DNA of 64,000 nucleotides, from NCBI GenBank assembly GCA_029561145.1, contig JAKQJM010000047.1, forward strand, positions 1 through 64,000, given 5' to 3'. This DNA is from Pseudomonadota bacterium. Lineage in GTDB: Bacteria; Pseudomonadota; Gammaproteobacteria; Xanthomonadales; Rhodanobacteraceae. The translations under genes were made by a program, and so were the position numbers. Of the stretch, positions 1 through 8,812 are shown one piece after another (position 1 is the first letter of the stretch; each line of letters opens with the position of its first letter). The notes beneath the pieces were generated by a model. It was not told the DNA's origin. It saw only the letters and a program-made list of their open reading frames with translations, and did not search any database.

Positions 1-74
1 TGGGCGAGTTGCCTGCAGATCGCCGTGCCAATGCCGCCAATGCCGCCGGTTACCAGAGCTACCCGTGCCGTCAT
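1..74 (-). CDS. phbB: Short-chain dehydrogenase, PhbB-like acetoacetyl-CoA reductase (N-terminus only)
   Basis: Only the first 24 or so codons are in the window; the gene continues past position 1. The visible protein starts MTARVALVTGG and continues GIGGIGTAICRQLA. This is the glycine-rich NAD(P)-binding turn of short-chain dehydrogenases in the form typical of PhbB-type acetoacetyl-CoA reductases, which reduce acetoacetyl-CoA to (R)-3-hydroxybutyryl-CoA for polyhydroxyalkanoate synthesis. A GGGAG ribosome-binding site lies 6-7 bases upstream of the ATG. It follows gluQ on the same strand after a gap of about 75 bases. Family membership is secure. The precise substrate is inferred from the N-terminal motif alone, and another SDR such as FabG is possible. 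Confidence 0.65.
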   Translation of the reverse strand, partial: MTARVALVTGGIGGIGTAICRQLA

Positions 75-150
75 GCCATTCTCCCTTGATGGATGGGCCA
101 TAGTGCGGTTGCACGATGGCAGGCCGACGATTGTGCCTAAGCGTTGTGCA

Positions 151-1026
151 TTAGTCCTTCCGCATTGCGACATGCGGCGGAGTGCGGATCGGAATTCGAG
201 CGATGTCGAATTGTCCCGCTGCGGATCGGAGGAACCGGTCGGGTGCGGTCTCGTTCGGGATGCGCTGGCCGAGAAAAGCCAGCGCCTCGCGCAATGCCGG
301 GATCGGATCATCGCGCTCGACCGGCCGTGCGCTCTCATGCTTGCTGAGTTTGCGGCCATCCTCATCAAGGGCCAGCGGCAGATGCAGGTAATGCGGAGTC
401 GGTAGCCCGAGCAGTTGCTGCAGGAAGATCTGGCGTGGCGTGGAGTCGAGCAGGTCGGCACCGCGCACGACTTCGGTGATGCCCTGGTCGGCATCGTCGA
501 CGACGACGGCCAGTTGATAGGCGTAAACGCCGTCGTTGCGACGCAACACGAAATCACCGACGCTTTCACGCAGCGACTGGATGACGGGCCCAAAAACCGC
601 ATCCTCGAATTGGCGCGGCAGCGCATCGACGCGGACACGCCATGCCGGCCGATTTCGGTCTGCGCCAAGTGACCGGACGCACTGTTCCGGATGAATGCCG
701 TGAAATGCAGTCAAGTCGGCGCGACTGCATTGACACGGATACACGTGGCCTGCTGCGACGAGTTGCTCGAACGCGGAGGCGTAGCGCGCCGTGCGTTCGC
801 TCTGCAGGACGATCGCTCCATCGCCGTGCAGGCCCAGTGCCGCGAGCGTTTCGAGAATGTCGACGGAGGCACCTGCCACTTCGCGAACCGAATCGAGATC
901 CTCGATGCGCACGAGCCATTCGGCATTGCGCGAACGGGCACGCAACCAACTGCCAAGCGCTGCGACCAGCGAACCGAAATGGAGGCGGCCGGTCGGCGAC
1001 GGGGCGAAGCGTCCGCGCTGGATCAT
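151..1026 (-). CDS. gluQ: Glutamyl-Q tRNA(Asp) synthetase
   Basis: This 291-residue protein is a truncated glutamyl-tRNA synthetase paralogue that attaches glutamate to queuosine at position 34 of tRNA-Asp. The class I HIGH-type signature [13 protein letters not shown] is at residues 7-19 and the KMSKS-type loop KLSKH at about 226-230. The zinc-site cysteines of the family are visible at C98, C100 and C116. The anticodon-binding half of a true GltX is absent, and the length matches GluQRS. The ATG at 1024-1026 is the only start compatible with the conserved N-terminus. It is divergent from htpX, and a PhbB-like gene follows downstream. Confidence 0.95.
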   Translation of the reverse strand: MIQRGRFAPSPTGRLHFGSLVAALGSWLRARSRNAEWLVRIEDLDSVREVAGASVDILETLAALGLHGDGAIVLQSERTARYASAFEQLVAAGHVYPCQCSRADLTAFHGIHPEQCVRSLGADRNRPAWRVRVDALPRQFEDAVFGPVIQSLRESVGDFVLRRNDGVYAYQLAVVVDDADQGITEVVRGADLLDSTPRQIFLQQLLGLPTPHYLHLPLALDEDGRKLSKHESARPVERDDPIPALREALAFLGQRIPNETAPDRFLRSAAGQFDIARIPIRTPPHVAMRKD

Positions 1027-1104
1027 CGAAGAAACCGCCTGTGGGGTTTGCTCGTCGGGCTCGGTCGGATCGCCGCGCCGACGACCAGTTCTCGATCCCG
1101 CGTG

Positions 1105-1134
1105 CTTGAAAAGTCGGCCAGTTTACCCAAACAT
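1105..1134 (+). promoter_or_regulatory. Putative sigma32 (heat-shock) promoter of htpX
   Basis: CTTGAAA at 1105-1111 is an exact match to the -35 consensus of sigma32 promoters. After 14 bases it is followed by CCCAAACAT, which resembles the CCCCAT-type -10. A transcript would start near 1140, about 45 bases before the htpX ATG. htpX is a heat-shock gene in E. coli, which supports the call. The -10 match is imperfect. Confidence 0.5.
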
Positions 1135-1182
1135 GGCTGTCAGACCACTTCGACCGGATCCCGGCCAGAGAGCGAGAAACCC

Positions 1183-2061
1183 ATGCGTCGCATCGTCCTG
1201 TTCCTCCTTACCAACCTCGCCGTGATGGCTTTGCTGACGATCGTCGTCAAGGTCTTCGGCATCGACACCTACACCTACAGCAAGGCCGGCATCAATTTCA
1301 AAGGCCTGCTCGTGATGTCCGCCGTGCTGGGTTTTGGTGGCTCGTTTGTTTCGCTGCTGATCTCCAAGATGGTGGCCAAATGGCAGACCGGCGCCCGGGT
1401 GATCGAGAATCCCTCGAGCCCGACCGAGTCCTGGCTGTTGTCGACGGTACGCCGCCAGGCCGAGGGCGCCGGCATCGGCATGCCTGAAGTCGCGATCTAC
1501 GATGCGCCCGAGATGAATGCGTTTGCGACCGGACCGAGCCGCAACAACGCGCTGGTCGCAGTCAGCAGCGGCCTGCTGCAGCAGATGAGCCGCGAGGAGG
1601 TCGAGGCGGTGCTGGCCCATGAGGTCAGCCATGTCGCGAACGGCGACATGGTGACGATGACCCTGTTGCAGGGCGTGGTGAATACGTTCGTGATTTTCCT
1701 CGCCCGCGTCATCGGCACCGTGGTCGATCGCGCGATCAGCGGCAATCGCGAAAGCAATGGCGGCGGCATCGCGTATTTCGCCATCGTCATGGTGCTGCAA
1801 CTGGTGCTCGGCCTGCTTGCTTCGATCGTGGTCATGGCATTTTCGCGCTGGCGCGAATTCCGGGCGGACGCAGGCAGTGCGCGGCTGGCGGGCAAGGACA
1901 AGATGATTGCCGCGCTGGGCCGGCTGTCACAGGGTCATGGCGAGAACACTCTGCCGAAGGCGATCCAGGCATTTGGCATCGCCGGTGGCGGCATGCGCAA
2001 GCTGTTTTCCAGCCATCCGCCGATCGAGGAGCGCATCGCGGCACTGCGTGCCGGGCAATAG
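1183..2061 (+). CDS. htpX: HtpX membrane zinc metalloprotease
   Basis: HtpX (peptidase M48) is an inner-membrane protease that removes misfolded membrane proteins together with FtsH. The 292-residue product matches the E. coli length. Two N-terminal membrane segments (about residues 4-26 and 40-62) precede the cytoplasmic catalytic region. The zinc motif HEVSH is at 146-150, and a further hydrophobic pair follows at about 160-225. The reading frame stays open far upstream, but the ATG at 1183 begins the conserved [14 protein letters not shown] sequence and lies about 45 bases behind a sigma32-like promoter. It is divergent from gluQ, and the next gene is convergent across a shared terminator. 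Confidence 0.95.
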   Translation: MRRIVLFLLTNLAVMALLTIVVKVFGIDTYTYSKAGINFKGLLVMSAVLGFGGSFVSLLISKMVAKWQTGARVIENPSSPTESWLLSTVRRQAEGAGIGMPEVAIYDAPEMNAFATGPSRNNALVAVSSGLLQQMSREEVEAVLAHEVSHVANGDMVTMTLLQGVVNTFVIFLARVIGTVVDRAISGNRESNGGGIAYFAIVMVLQLVLGLLASIVVMAFSRWREFRADAGSARLAGKDKMIAALGRLSQGHGENTLPKAIQAFGIAGGGMRKLFSSHPPIEERIAALRAGQ

Positions 2062-2142
2062 CCGACATCCCGCAAGGTCGTGGAGGTTTCCGCGTCGAAT
2101 CCGATGCCGGACACCTCCGCGGCAGTCCTGCGACGAAACAAG

Positions 2143-2169
2143 AAAAATCCCGCAATGCGGGATTTTTTT
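2143..2169. terminator. Bidirectional intrinsic terminator between htpX and the fimX-like gene
   Basis: The arms AAAAATCCCGC and GCGGGATTTTT form a perfect 11-bp stem around an AAT loop. A T-run follows on the plus strand and an A-run precedes it. The convergent genes on both sides make a shared terminator likely. Confidence 0.85.
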
Positions 2170-2194
2170 GTGGCCCGAGATCGTGCCGGGCGGA

Positions 2195-4273
2195 TCAGGT
2201 TCCGCCGAAGTCGTAGGTCATGACCTGTTCGGGCTCCTGCAGGAAGTTGCCCTGCACGAAGTTGATGCCGCAGGAGAACAGGATCGACATGCTCGCGGCG
2301 TCCTCGACGAATTCGGCGATGGTCAGCTTGCCGGCGTTGTGAGCCTGCTCGCACATGGACTTGATGCGCTCCTGGTTTTCCTTGTTTTTCGGCAGGTCCG
2401 CCATGTAACTGCGGTCCACCTTCAGATAGTGCGCGGGGATGTGCTTGAGCAACTGGAACGAATTGAGACCCGAGCCGAACTGCTCGAGCGCGAAGCCGCA
2501 ATGCAGTTGCTCGAGGCCGCGGACAAAGGCCCGCGCCGGCTTGAGGCTCGTGACCACCTTGCTTTCCGGCATCTCGAAGACGAGCGCGTCTCCGCGCTGG
2601 CGCGCATTCTTCAATTGCAGCGCGACCCATGGCAGGAGCCCCGGGTCTTCCAGTGATTGCGGGCAAAGCTTGATGAAGAAGGTGGTCTTCCGGCCGCCAT
2701 GCTCGCGCTCGGAAAGTGCCCGGATCGCGGTGCCTATGACCCAGCGGTCGAGTTGCGGGAGCAGGTCGTACTGCTCCGCGATCGGCATGAAGAATCCCGG
2801 CAGGATCTCGCCCTTTGGCCCCTTCATTCGCAGCAGGATTTCGTAGTACTCGCCTTCCGCGCCTTGCAGGCTGATGATCGGCTGGTAGTAAAGCAAATAG
2901 CCGTCATTGGCCAGCGCCTCCTTGATCAGCTTGAGCCAGTGCCGGTTCTTCTCGGCGTCGGCCTTGTCCTTCGCTGCCGGATCGAAGACCCGCGCGATGT
3001 TTCCGCCTTCGGCCTGCACCGTGCGCAGGGTGATCGAGGCCTGATCGAGCACGGCATTGCCATTGGTCGCCTTTTCGCCGATCAGGCTGCCAGCCACGCT
3101 GATGGTCAGGTTGATCGAGTTCTTGCCGACTTCGAAGATGCGCTCCTCGAACGCCTTGCGCAGGGATTCGGCAAGCTGGCTGACCGCCTCGACACCACGA
3201 TCGTGGACGATGATCCCGAAGGTATGTTCGCCGAGTCGCCCCGCAATGTCGGTCTCCTTCAGGTATCGGCGCAGCAGGTTGGCCATGTCGCCGAGCAGGA
3301 GATCGGTATTGCCCAGGCCGATCCCGTCGACGACGGTCCTGTGGTTGTCGAGTTCCAGCAGGATCAATGCCTGGTCGGACTTGCCCGCGTTTGCCGCCGC
3401 CACGACGCGATCGAGTTCGGTCGTCAGGTAATGGCGATTGAACAGGTCGGTGATCAGGTCCTTGGTGCGCAGATCCTCGAGTTCCTCGGAAGTCCCCGGA
3501 TCCGACTCCTGCTGGCGGAACACGATCTGCTGGCAAGGTTCGCCCTCGTACATCGCTTCGGCGAACTCCATCACTGCGTCGAACGTCGTGCCGTCGCCGC
3601 GCTGGGCCTTGAGATTGAGTTTCTGCGGTGGCCGTTCGCCTTTCGACAGGCGCTTGAGCAGCGACTTGAAATCATCGGCATCCTCGGATGCGACCATGTC
3701 GAGTATCGACATGCTCTCGATGTCCTCGAAATCCTCGTAGCCGAAGGTTTCGAGGTAGGCGCGGTTGGCGCGCACATGCATGCCTTCATGGACGTAGGCG
3801 ATCGGATCGCGCGACGAATCCAGCAGGTCGCTGCAACGGCGCTCGGATTCGCGCAGGGCGTTTTCAAGGCGGCGTACGCTGCGACGCATGGTCAGCGCCT
3901 CGAATTCGCGCCGCACGATCATCTGCAGGTGGTCAGGTCGATTCTGCAGTGCCAGGGCCCTGGCGCCATCGCGGAATGCCTCGACGACGTCGTTGTCGGC
4001 GATGCTCGACCCGTAGACGACAAGTGCGATGTCCTTGCCACTGCGGTTGACCGCTTCGGCGGACTGGCGCAGCGGCAGGTCGCGACTGCCTAGGCTGCAA
4101 AGGATCATGTCCGGGGTCTGGCGCTCAAGCAGATCTTCCAGTTCCGCCTCGTTGGCGGCGCGCGACGGACGGACGGCGATTCCTCCGTTGCGCAACATGC
4201 TGATGATCTGTTCGGCTTCGTCGGGCGAATCCTCGATCAGCAACAGCTTGATCACGTTGTCTGGCTTGGTCAT
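2195..4273 (-). CDS. fimX: FimX-like REC-PAS-GGDEF-EAL c-di-GMP receptor
   Basis: The 692-residue protein has four domains: response-regulator-like (about 6-130), PAS (about 150-270), GGDEF (about 285-440) and EAL (about 445-690). All the active sites are degenerate. The receiver reads PDMILCSLGSRD where the phosphoacceptor Asp belongs. The GGDEF signature is GEHTF. The EAL motif is EIL, and DDFGTG is replaced by EQFGSG. This is the pattern of FimX, which binds c-di-GMP through its EAL domain and promotes type IV pilus assembly and twitching. I chose the ATG at 4271-4273, because its product matches the P. aeruginosa FimX length. In-frame ATGs 10 and 21 codons upstream are possible alternatives. 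It is convergent with htpX. Confidence 0.82.
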   Translation of the reverse strand: MTKPDNVIKLLLIEDSPDEAEQIISMLRNGGIAVRPSRAANEAELEDLLERQTPDMILCSLGSRDLPLRQSAEAVNRSGKDIALVVYGSSIADNDVVEAFRDGARALALQNRPDHLQMIVRREFEALTMRRSVRRLENALRESERRCSDLLDSSRDPIAYVHEGMHVRANRAYLETFGYEDFEDIESMSILDMVASEDADDFKSLLKRLSKGERPPQKLNLKAQRGDGTTFDAVMEFAEAMYEGEPCQQIVFRQQESDPGTSEELEDLRTKDLITDLFNRHYLTTELDRVVAAANAGKSDQALILLELDNHRTVVDGIGLGNTDLLLGDMANLLRRYLKETDIAGRLGEHTFGIIVHDRGVEAVSQLAESLRKAFEERIFEVGKNSINLTISVAGSLIGEKATNGNAVLDQASITLRTVQAEGGNIARVFDPAAKDKADAEKNRHWLKLIKEALANDGYLLYYQPIISLQGAEGEYYEILLRMKGPKGEILPGFFMPIAEQYDLLPQLDRWVIGTAIRALSEREHGGRKTTFFIKLCPQSLEDPGLLPWVALQLKNARQRGDALVFEMPESKVVTSLKPARAFVRGLEQLHCGFALEQFGSGLNSFQLLKHIPAHYLKVDRSYMADLPKNKENQERIKSMCEQAHNAGKLTIAEFVEDAASMSILFSCGINFVQGNFLQEPEQVMTYDFGGT

Positions 4274-4405
4274 GAAATAAGCGCTTTCAGGAAGGGTGCG
4301 CATGGCACGGTTGGTCGTCATGCGAGGGACGACCAAGACTCAAACTTGTACCGGATTCATCGACCTATTTCCATACTCCAGCGGATTTTGGTGGAAGTTT
4401 GCGAC

Positions 4406-5437
4406 TCACACGGGCAATTTGCTCGCTGCCCCGGCTGTCTCGCGGACCAGGCGCGGTATCAGGTATCCCGGCAACCGCGCGCGCAGCGCATCGATGAGAT
4501 CGAGGGCGGCCTGGTCGGCGACCTCGAAATGCGCGGTGCCCTGGACCCGGTCCAGTTGATGCAGGTAGTAGGGCAGAACGCCGCAGGCAAACAGCGTCTC
4601 GCCGAGGCTGGCCAAGGCATCGACGTTGTCGTTGATGCGTCGAAGCAGGACCGACTGGTTGAGCAGGGTCACGCCCGAACGTGCCAGCTTGCGGCAGGCC
4701 TCGGCCACAGCCGGATCGATCTCGTTGGCGTGATTGGCGTGCAGGACAACGATTTTCTGCAGCGGCAGGCCGTCCATCCAGTTGATCAGCTCGGCATCGA
4801 TGCGTTGTGGGAGCACCACGGGAAGACGGGTGTGGATGCGCAAGCGGCGGACATGCGGGATCGTCGCGAGGGCGTCGGTCAGTTCGGCCAGTTTCGCCGT
4901 CGCAAGGGAAAGCGGATCGCCGCCGGAAAGTATGACCTCGCTGATCGAGGCGTCGCTGGCCAGGTGATCGATGGCCGCCCGCCAGTGCGCCGTGGCCGCG
5001 GTCTCCTCGGCATACGGGAAATGCCTGCGGAAGCAGTAGCGGCAATTGATCGCGCACGAGCCTGTCGCGATCAGCAGGGCGCGCCCTTCGTACTTGTGCA
5101 GCACGCCCGCGACGGTGCGCGCGGCCATGTCGCCGACCGCATCGATCGAATAGCCCGGCGTGGTCAGCAGTTCATCGGCTCCAGGCAGCACCTGGAGCAG
5201 GAGCGGATCGGCAGGATCGCCAGGACGCATGCGTGCCGCGAATCCGCGCGGAACGCGGACCGCAAACCCGGTATCCGCGCCCGCCAGCAATACGCCGGCC
5301 TGCGACTCGATGCCGAGCAGTCGCAGCAGCTCGACCGGATCGGTGATCGCATCACGCCAATGCTGCTGCCAGCGGGAGTTGCGCTCGGCCGTACGGGGCA
5401 GGGGAATCTGTGAGAAAAGCGGGCTTGCAGGTATCAT
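4406..5437 (-). CDS. epmB: EF-P (R)-beta-lysylation protein EpmB, radical SAM lysine 2,3-aminomutase
   Basis: EpmB converts (S)-alpha-lysine to (R)-beta-lysine, which EpmA then attaches to Lys34 of EF-P. The radical SAM cluster motif CxxxCxxC is visible as C128, C132, C135 ([15 protein letters not shown]). The family's characteristic N-terminal region and HKYEGRALL strand precede it. The length (343 aa) fits EpmB rather than the longer clostridial KamA. The gene is divergent from efp with 90 bases between them, the usual arrangement in gammaproteobacteria. EpmA itself is not in this window. Confidence 0.93.
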   Translation of the reverse strand: MIPASPLFSQIPLPRTAERNSRWQQHWRDAITDPVELLRLLGIESQAGVLLAGADTGFAVRVPRGFAARMRPGDPADPLLLQVLPGADELLTTPGYSIDAVGDMAARTVAGVLHKYEGRALLIATGSCAINCRYCFRRHFPYAEETAATAHWRAAIDHLASDASISEVILSGGDPLSLATAKLAELTDALATIPHVRRLRIHTRLPVVLPQRIDAELINWMDGLPLQKIVVLHANHANEIDPAVAEACRKLARSGVTLLNQSVLLRRINDNVDALASLGETLFACGVLPYYLHQLDRVQGTAHFEVADQAALDLIDALRARLPGYLIPRLVRETAGAASKLPV

Positions 5438-5527
5438 TGTCGATCGGTTCCGGGCATCCCGGTCAACGAATTCCCTATTCTAGCCGCTTTGCACGGGCGG
5501 CTTGTCCTCACGCAACAGGAGCGCTCC

Positions 5528-6094
5528 ATGGCCTCACATGGAATGAATGACGTCAAGAACGGCCTCAAGATTATCGTGGACGGTTACCCCTGCACGATCA
5601 TCGACACCGATTTCATCAAGCCCGGCAAGGGCCAGGCCTTCACCCGGGTCAAGTACCGCAACCTCAAGACCGGACGCACCGTCGAAATGACGATGAAATC
5701 GACCGACACGGTCGAGGCGGCCGATGTCGTCGATACCGACATGGAGTTTCTCTACTCGGACGGCGAGTTCTGGCATTTCATGCATCCGACCAATCACGAG
5801 CAGATCGCCGCTGACGAAAACGCGGTGGCCGATGCGGCGAAGTGGCTCAAGGGCAACGAGATGGTCATCGTGACCCTGTGGAACGGGGCGCCGTTGAACG
5901 TGACACCGCCGAATTTCGTCGAGCTGCAGATCGTCGAAACCGATCCCGGCGTACGCGGCGACACCTCGGGTGGCGGTGGCAAGCCGGCCAAGCTCGAGAC
6001 GGGAGCAGTCGTGCGCGTTCCGCTCTTCGTGAACCAGAACGAAGTGGTCAAGGTTGATACGCGTACCGGCGAATACGTCGGTCGGGTCAAGTGA
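5528..6094 (+). CDS. efp: Translation elongation factor P
   Basis: EF-P relieves ribosome stalling at polyproline stretches. The product is exactly 188 residues, as in E. coli. The modified loop reads KPGKGQA with Lys34 at the position that receives beta-lysine. The frame is open further upstream (from 5489), but the ATG at 5528 has a good AGGAG site and gives the canonical length. Its modification enzyme EpmB is divergently encoded next door, which agrees with Lys34 being the target. A deaminase gene follows after 10 bases and may be cotranscribed. Confidence 0.97.
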   Translation: MASHGMNDVKNGLKIIVDGYPCTIIDTDFIKPGKGQAFTRVKYRNLKTGRTVEMTMKSTDTVEAADVVDTDMEFLYSDGEFWHFMHPTNHEQIAADENAVADAAKWLKGNEMVIVTLWNGAPLNVTPPNFVELQIVETDPGVRGDTSGGGGKPAKLETGAVVRVPLFVNQNEVVKVDTRTGEYVGRVK

Positions 6095-6104
6095 TTGAGG
6101 TCGC

Positions 6105-7430
6105 ATGACCTTGCCCAGGGCGGTAGACCTGCTGATCGAGGCTCGCTGGGTGGTACCGGTCGAGCCTTCAGGCCAGGTGCTTGAATCGCATGCGGTGGTC
6201 GTCGACGCCGATCGCATCGTCGCCATCGTTCCGATCGCCGACGCGCGCCAGCAGTTCACCGCGCGTGAACGCGTCCAGCTTGGCGAGCACGCGCTGATCC
6301 CGGGGCTGATCAACGCGCATACGCACAACCCGATGACCCTGATGCGCGGGCTGGCCGACGATGTGCCTTTCATGGTCTGGCTGAAGGAGCACGTGTGGCC
6401 GGCCGAAGCACGGGTGATGGGGCCGGAATTCGTGCGCGACGGCGTCGAACTGGCCATCGCCGAGATGATCCGTGGCGGCACGACCTGCTGCAACGAGAAC
6501 TATTTCTTCCCCGATGTGCAGGCGGCGACCTATCGCAGGCACGGCTTTCGCAGCCGGATCGGTTTGCCTGTGATCGAGTTCCCGACGCCATGGGCACGGA
6601 GTCGCGACGAGTATTTCGACAAGGCGCTCGGCGTCCACGACACGCTGCGCGATGAACCGCTGCTCGGCACGGCGTTCGCGCCGCATGCGCCTTACACGGT
6701 ATCCGACGAAAGCTTCGAGCGCATTCGCCTGCTTTCCGATCAGCTCGATCTGCCGGTGCACCTTCATCTGCATGAGACCGCCGACGAGATCAACGACAGC
6801 CTGCGCGATTTCGGCATGCGTCCGTTCGCACGGATCAAGCAGATCGGCCTCGTCAACGAACGCCTGATCGCGGTGCACATGACCCAGCTCTCCGAAGCCG
6901 AGATCAACGACTGTGCCGCGCACGGCGTTTCGATTGTGCACAATGTCGAATCGAACATGAAACTGCTCAGCGGTTTCTGCCCGGCCGAGGCGATCCGCCG
7001 GGCCGGCGTCAATCTCGCGATCGGCACCGATGGCTGTGCATCGAACAATGATCTCGACTTGTTCGGCGAGATGCGTTCGGCCGCCCTGGTCGGCAAGCTG
7101 GTTGCGAATGACGCGGCGGCGATGAGCGCCGTGAGCGTGTTGCGCGCAGCGACGATCGGGTCCGCGCGTGCACTGGGCTGGGGCGAACGCATCGGCTCGA
7201 TCGAAGTCGGCAAGCAGGCCGACCTGGCGGCGGTGAATCTCGGCACGATCGAGAGCCAGCCGCTGTACAACGTGATTTCGCAACTGATCTACGCGGCCGG
7301 GCGTCACCAGGTCAGCGACGTCTGGATCGCCGGTGTGCGCAAGCTCCGCGACCGCGAGCTGACCGGCATGGATACCGGCGAAATCCTCGGCAAGGCGCGA
7401 AGCTGGCGCGACCGCATCGCGACGAGGTGA
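6105..7430 (+). CDS. mtaD: 5-methylthioadenosine/S-adenosylhomocysteine deaminase-like amidohydrolase (TRZ/ATZ family)
   Basis: This 441-residue metal-dependent hydrolase belongs to the TRZ/ATZ branch of the amidohydrolase superfamily. The metal ligands are visible as HTH at 72-74, HLHLHETADE near 220, a later conserved His in the VHMTQLSE strand, and the GTDGCASNNDLDLF loop with the catalytic Asp near 308. The motif order matches MtaD-type enzymes, which deaminate methylthioadenosine or S-adenosylhomocysteine. It starts 10 bases after efp and 3 bases before ubiG. The ubiG neighbourhood (a SAM-dependent methylase) suits a role in disposing of SAH, but this is inference. Guanine or N-ethylammeline deaminase activity cannot be excluded from sequence alone. 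Confidence 0.8.
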   Translation: MTLPRAVDLLIEARWVVPVEPSGQVLESHAVVVDADRIVAIVPIADARQQFTARERVQLGEHALIPGLINAHTHNPMTLMRGLADDVPFMVWLKEHVWPAEARVMGPEFVRDGVELAIAEMIRGGTTCCNENYFFPDVQAATYRRHGFRSRIGLPVIEFPTPWARSRDEYFDKALGVHDTLRDEPLLGTAFAPHAPYTVSDESFERIRLLSDQLDLPVHLHLHETADEINDSLRDFGMRPFARIKQIGLVNERLIAVHMTQLSEAEINDCAAHGVSIVHNVESNMKLLSGFCPAEAIRRAGVNLAIGTDGCASNNDLDLFGEMRSAALVGKLVANDAAAMSAVSVLRAATIGSARALGWGERIGSIEVGKQADLAAVNLGTIESQPLYNVISQLIYAAGRHQVSDVWIAGVRKLRDRELTGMDTGEILGKARSWRDRIATR

Positions 7431-7433
7431 GGC

Positions 7434-8138
7434 ATGACCACGACCAACGTCAATCCTGCTGAAGTCGCCAGGTTCGAACGCCTGGCAAGCCGCTGGTGGG
7501 ATGCCGATGGCGAGTCGCGGCCGTTGCACGATCTCAATCCGGTGCGTTTCGCCTATATCGCCGATCGGGTCGCAATCAAGGGTGCACGCGCGCTCGACGT
7601 CGGTTGCGGCGGCGGCCTGCTCAGCGAATCGATTGCACGGGCGGGTGCGAACGTGATCGGCATCGATCTCGCTGCGGCCGTGCTTGACGTGGCGCGACTG
7701 CACCTGCTTGAAAGCGGCCTGGAGGTCGACTATCGCGAGGTCAGCGTCGAGTCGCTTGCGCTCGACATGGGCGCGCAGTTCGATGTCGTCACCTGTCTTG
7801 AAATGCTCGAGCATGTGCCCGATCCTGCCAGTGTGATCCGGGCCTGTGCCGACCTGCTCAAGCCGGGCGGCCGCCTGTTCGTGTCGACGCTCAACCGGAC
7901 ACTGCCGTCGTTCACGGCCGCGATCGTGGGTGCCGAGCATGTGTTGCGCCTGCTGCCGCGCGGAACCCATCACTACGCACAGTTCATCAAGCCTTCCGAG
8001 CTCGCCGCCGATCTGCGCGCCGCGGGACTGGTCCTCGAAGACCTGCGTGGGATCGGCTACAACCCGCTGACGCGCAAGGCCTGGCTCAGCGATTCGGTTG
8101 CGATCAACTATCTCGCTTGCGCGGTCAAGCCGGCATGA
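7434..8138 (+). CDS. ubiG: Ubiquinone biosynthesis O-methyltransferase UbiG
   Basis: UbiG performs both O-methylations in ubiquinone synthesis (demethylubiquinol and the polyprenyl-catechol step). The 234-residue protein starts NPAEVARFERLASRWWD, the family's hallmark N-terminus. The SAM-binding motif ALDVGCGGGLLSE is at about 53-65, followed by CLEMLEHVPDP and FVSTLNRT, which are also diagnostic. The start is 3 bases after the deaminase stop with GAGG upstream. The stop overlaps the next gene (gph) as ATGA, so translation is probably coupled. Confidence 0.97.
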   Translation: MTTTNVNPAEVARFERLASRWWDADGESRPLHDLNPVRFAYIADRVAIKGARALDVGCGGGLLSESIARAGANVIGIDLAAAVLDVARLHLLESGLEVDYREVSVESLALDMGAQFDVVTCLEMLEHVPDPASVIRACADLLKPGGRLFVSTLNRTLPSFTAAIVGAEHVLRLLPRGTHHYAQFIKPSELAADLRAAGLVLEDLRGIGYNPLTRKAWLSDSVAINYLACAVKPA

Positions 8139-8812
8139 GCGGCGCCGCATCGCTGCAGGCGGTGCTTTTCGATCTCGATGGAACCCTTGCCGATTCGGCG
8201 CCCGACCTGGTCGCCGCGCTGGCGACCTTGTGCGCCGAGATCGGTCACGCCGCACCGGATCCGGTTGCGGTCAGCCGGGTGGTTTCGGCTGGCGGGCGCG
8301 CGATCCTGCGCTGCGGCCTGACCGGATTCGACGAGACGCGCATCGAGGAGTTGTTGCCTCGCTACCTCGATCTGTACGCGCAACGTGGCAATGCCTCGAC
8401 GCACCTCTATCCTGGCATCGACGACATGCTCCGCGATCTTGAAGCGCGCGGCATCGGCTGGGGCATCGTGACCAACAAGGTCGGATGGCTGGCCACGCCG
8501 ATGATCGGACAGCTCGGCCTTGAAGGCCGCTGCGGAGCACTGGTCGCTGGCGACACGCTGGCCACGCGCAAACCCGACCCGGCCCCCGTCGTGCTTGCCT
8601 GCAACCTGCTCGATGCCGATCCGGCACGAACACTGTTTGTCGGCGATGACCTGCGCGATATCGAGGCAGGACGTGCCGCGGGAACACGCACGATCGCGGC
8701 AGCCTGGGGCTATCTCAACGGCGGCGATCCGCGTGATTGGGGCGCCGATGCGATCGCCGACGATGTCGCTGCCCTGCGATCCTGCCTGCATCCGGACCGG
8801 GATGTCCGCTGA
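8135..8812 (+). CDS. gph: Phosphoglycolate phosphatase Gph, HAD superfamily
   Basis: This is a 225-residue HAD hydrolase with the nucleophile motif DLDGTLADS at 13-21, the Thr/Lys motifs VTNK and ATRKPDP, and the acidic motif FVGDDLRDIEAG. The placement directly after ubiG, overlapping by ATGA, is the conserved ubiG-gph arrangement and supports 2-phosphoglycolate phosphatase (MupP-like MurNAc-6-phosphate phosphatase is an alternative in this clade). An earlier in-frame ATG at 8117 lies inside ubiG and is unlikely. The 3' end overlaps the next gene. Confidence 0.88.
   Translation: MSGAASLQAVLFDLDGTLADSAPDLVAALATLCAEIGHAAPDPVAVSRVVSAGGRAILRCGLTGFDETRIEELLPRYLDLYAQRGNASTHLYPGIDDMLRDLEARGIGWGIVTNKVGWLATPMIGQLGLEGRCGALVAGDTLATRKPDPAPVVLACNLLDADPARTLFVGDDLRDIEAGRAAGTRTIAAAWGYLNGGDPRDWGADAIADDVAALRSCLHPDRDVR

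Noticed and set aside
6168-8255. Minus-strand open frame of 695 codons across mtaD, ubiG and gph
   Set aside because: It is antisense to three well-supported genes, has His/Arg/Asp-rich low-quality composition, and has no family motif. It is an artefact of high GC codon bias.
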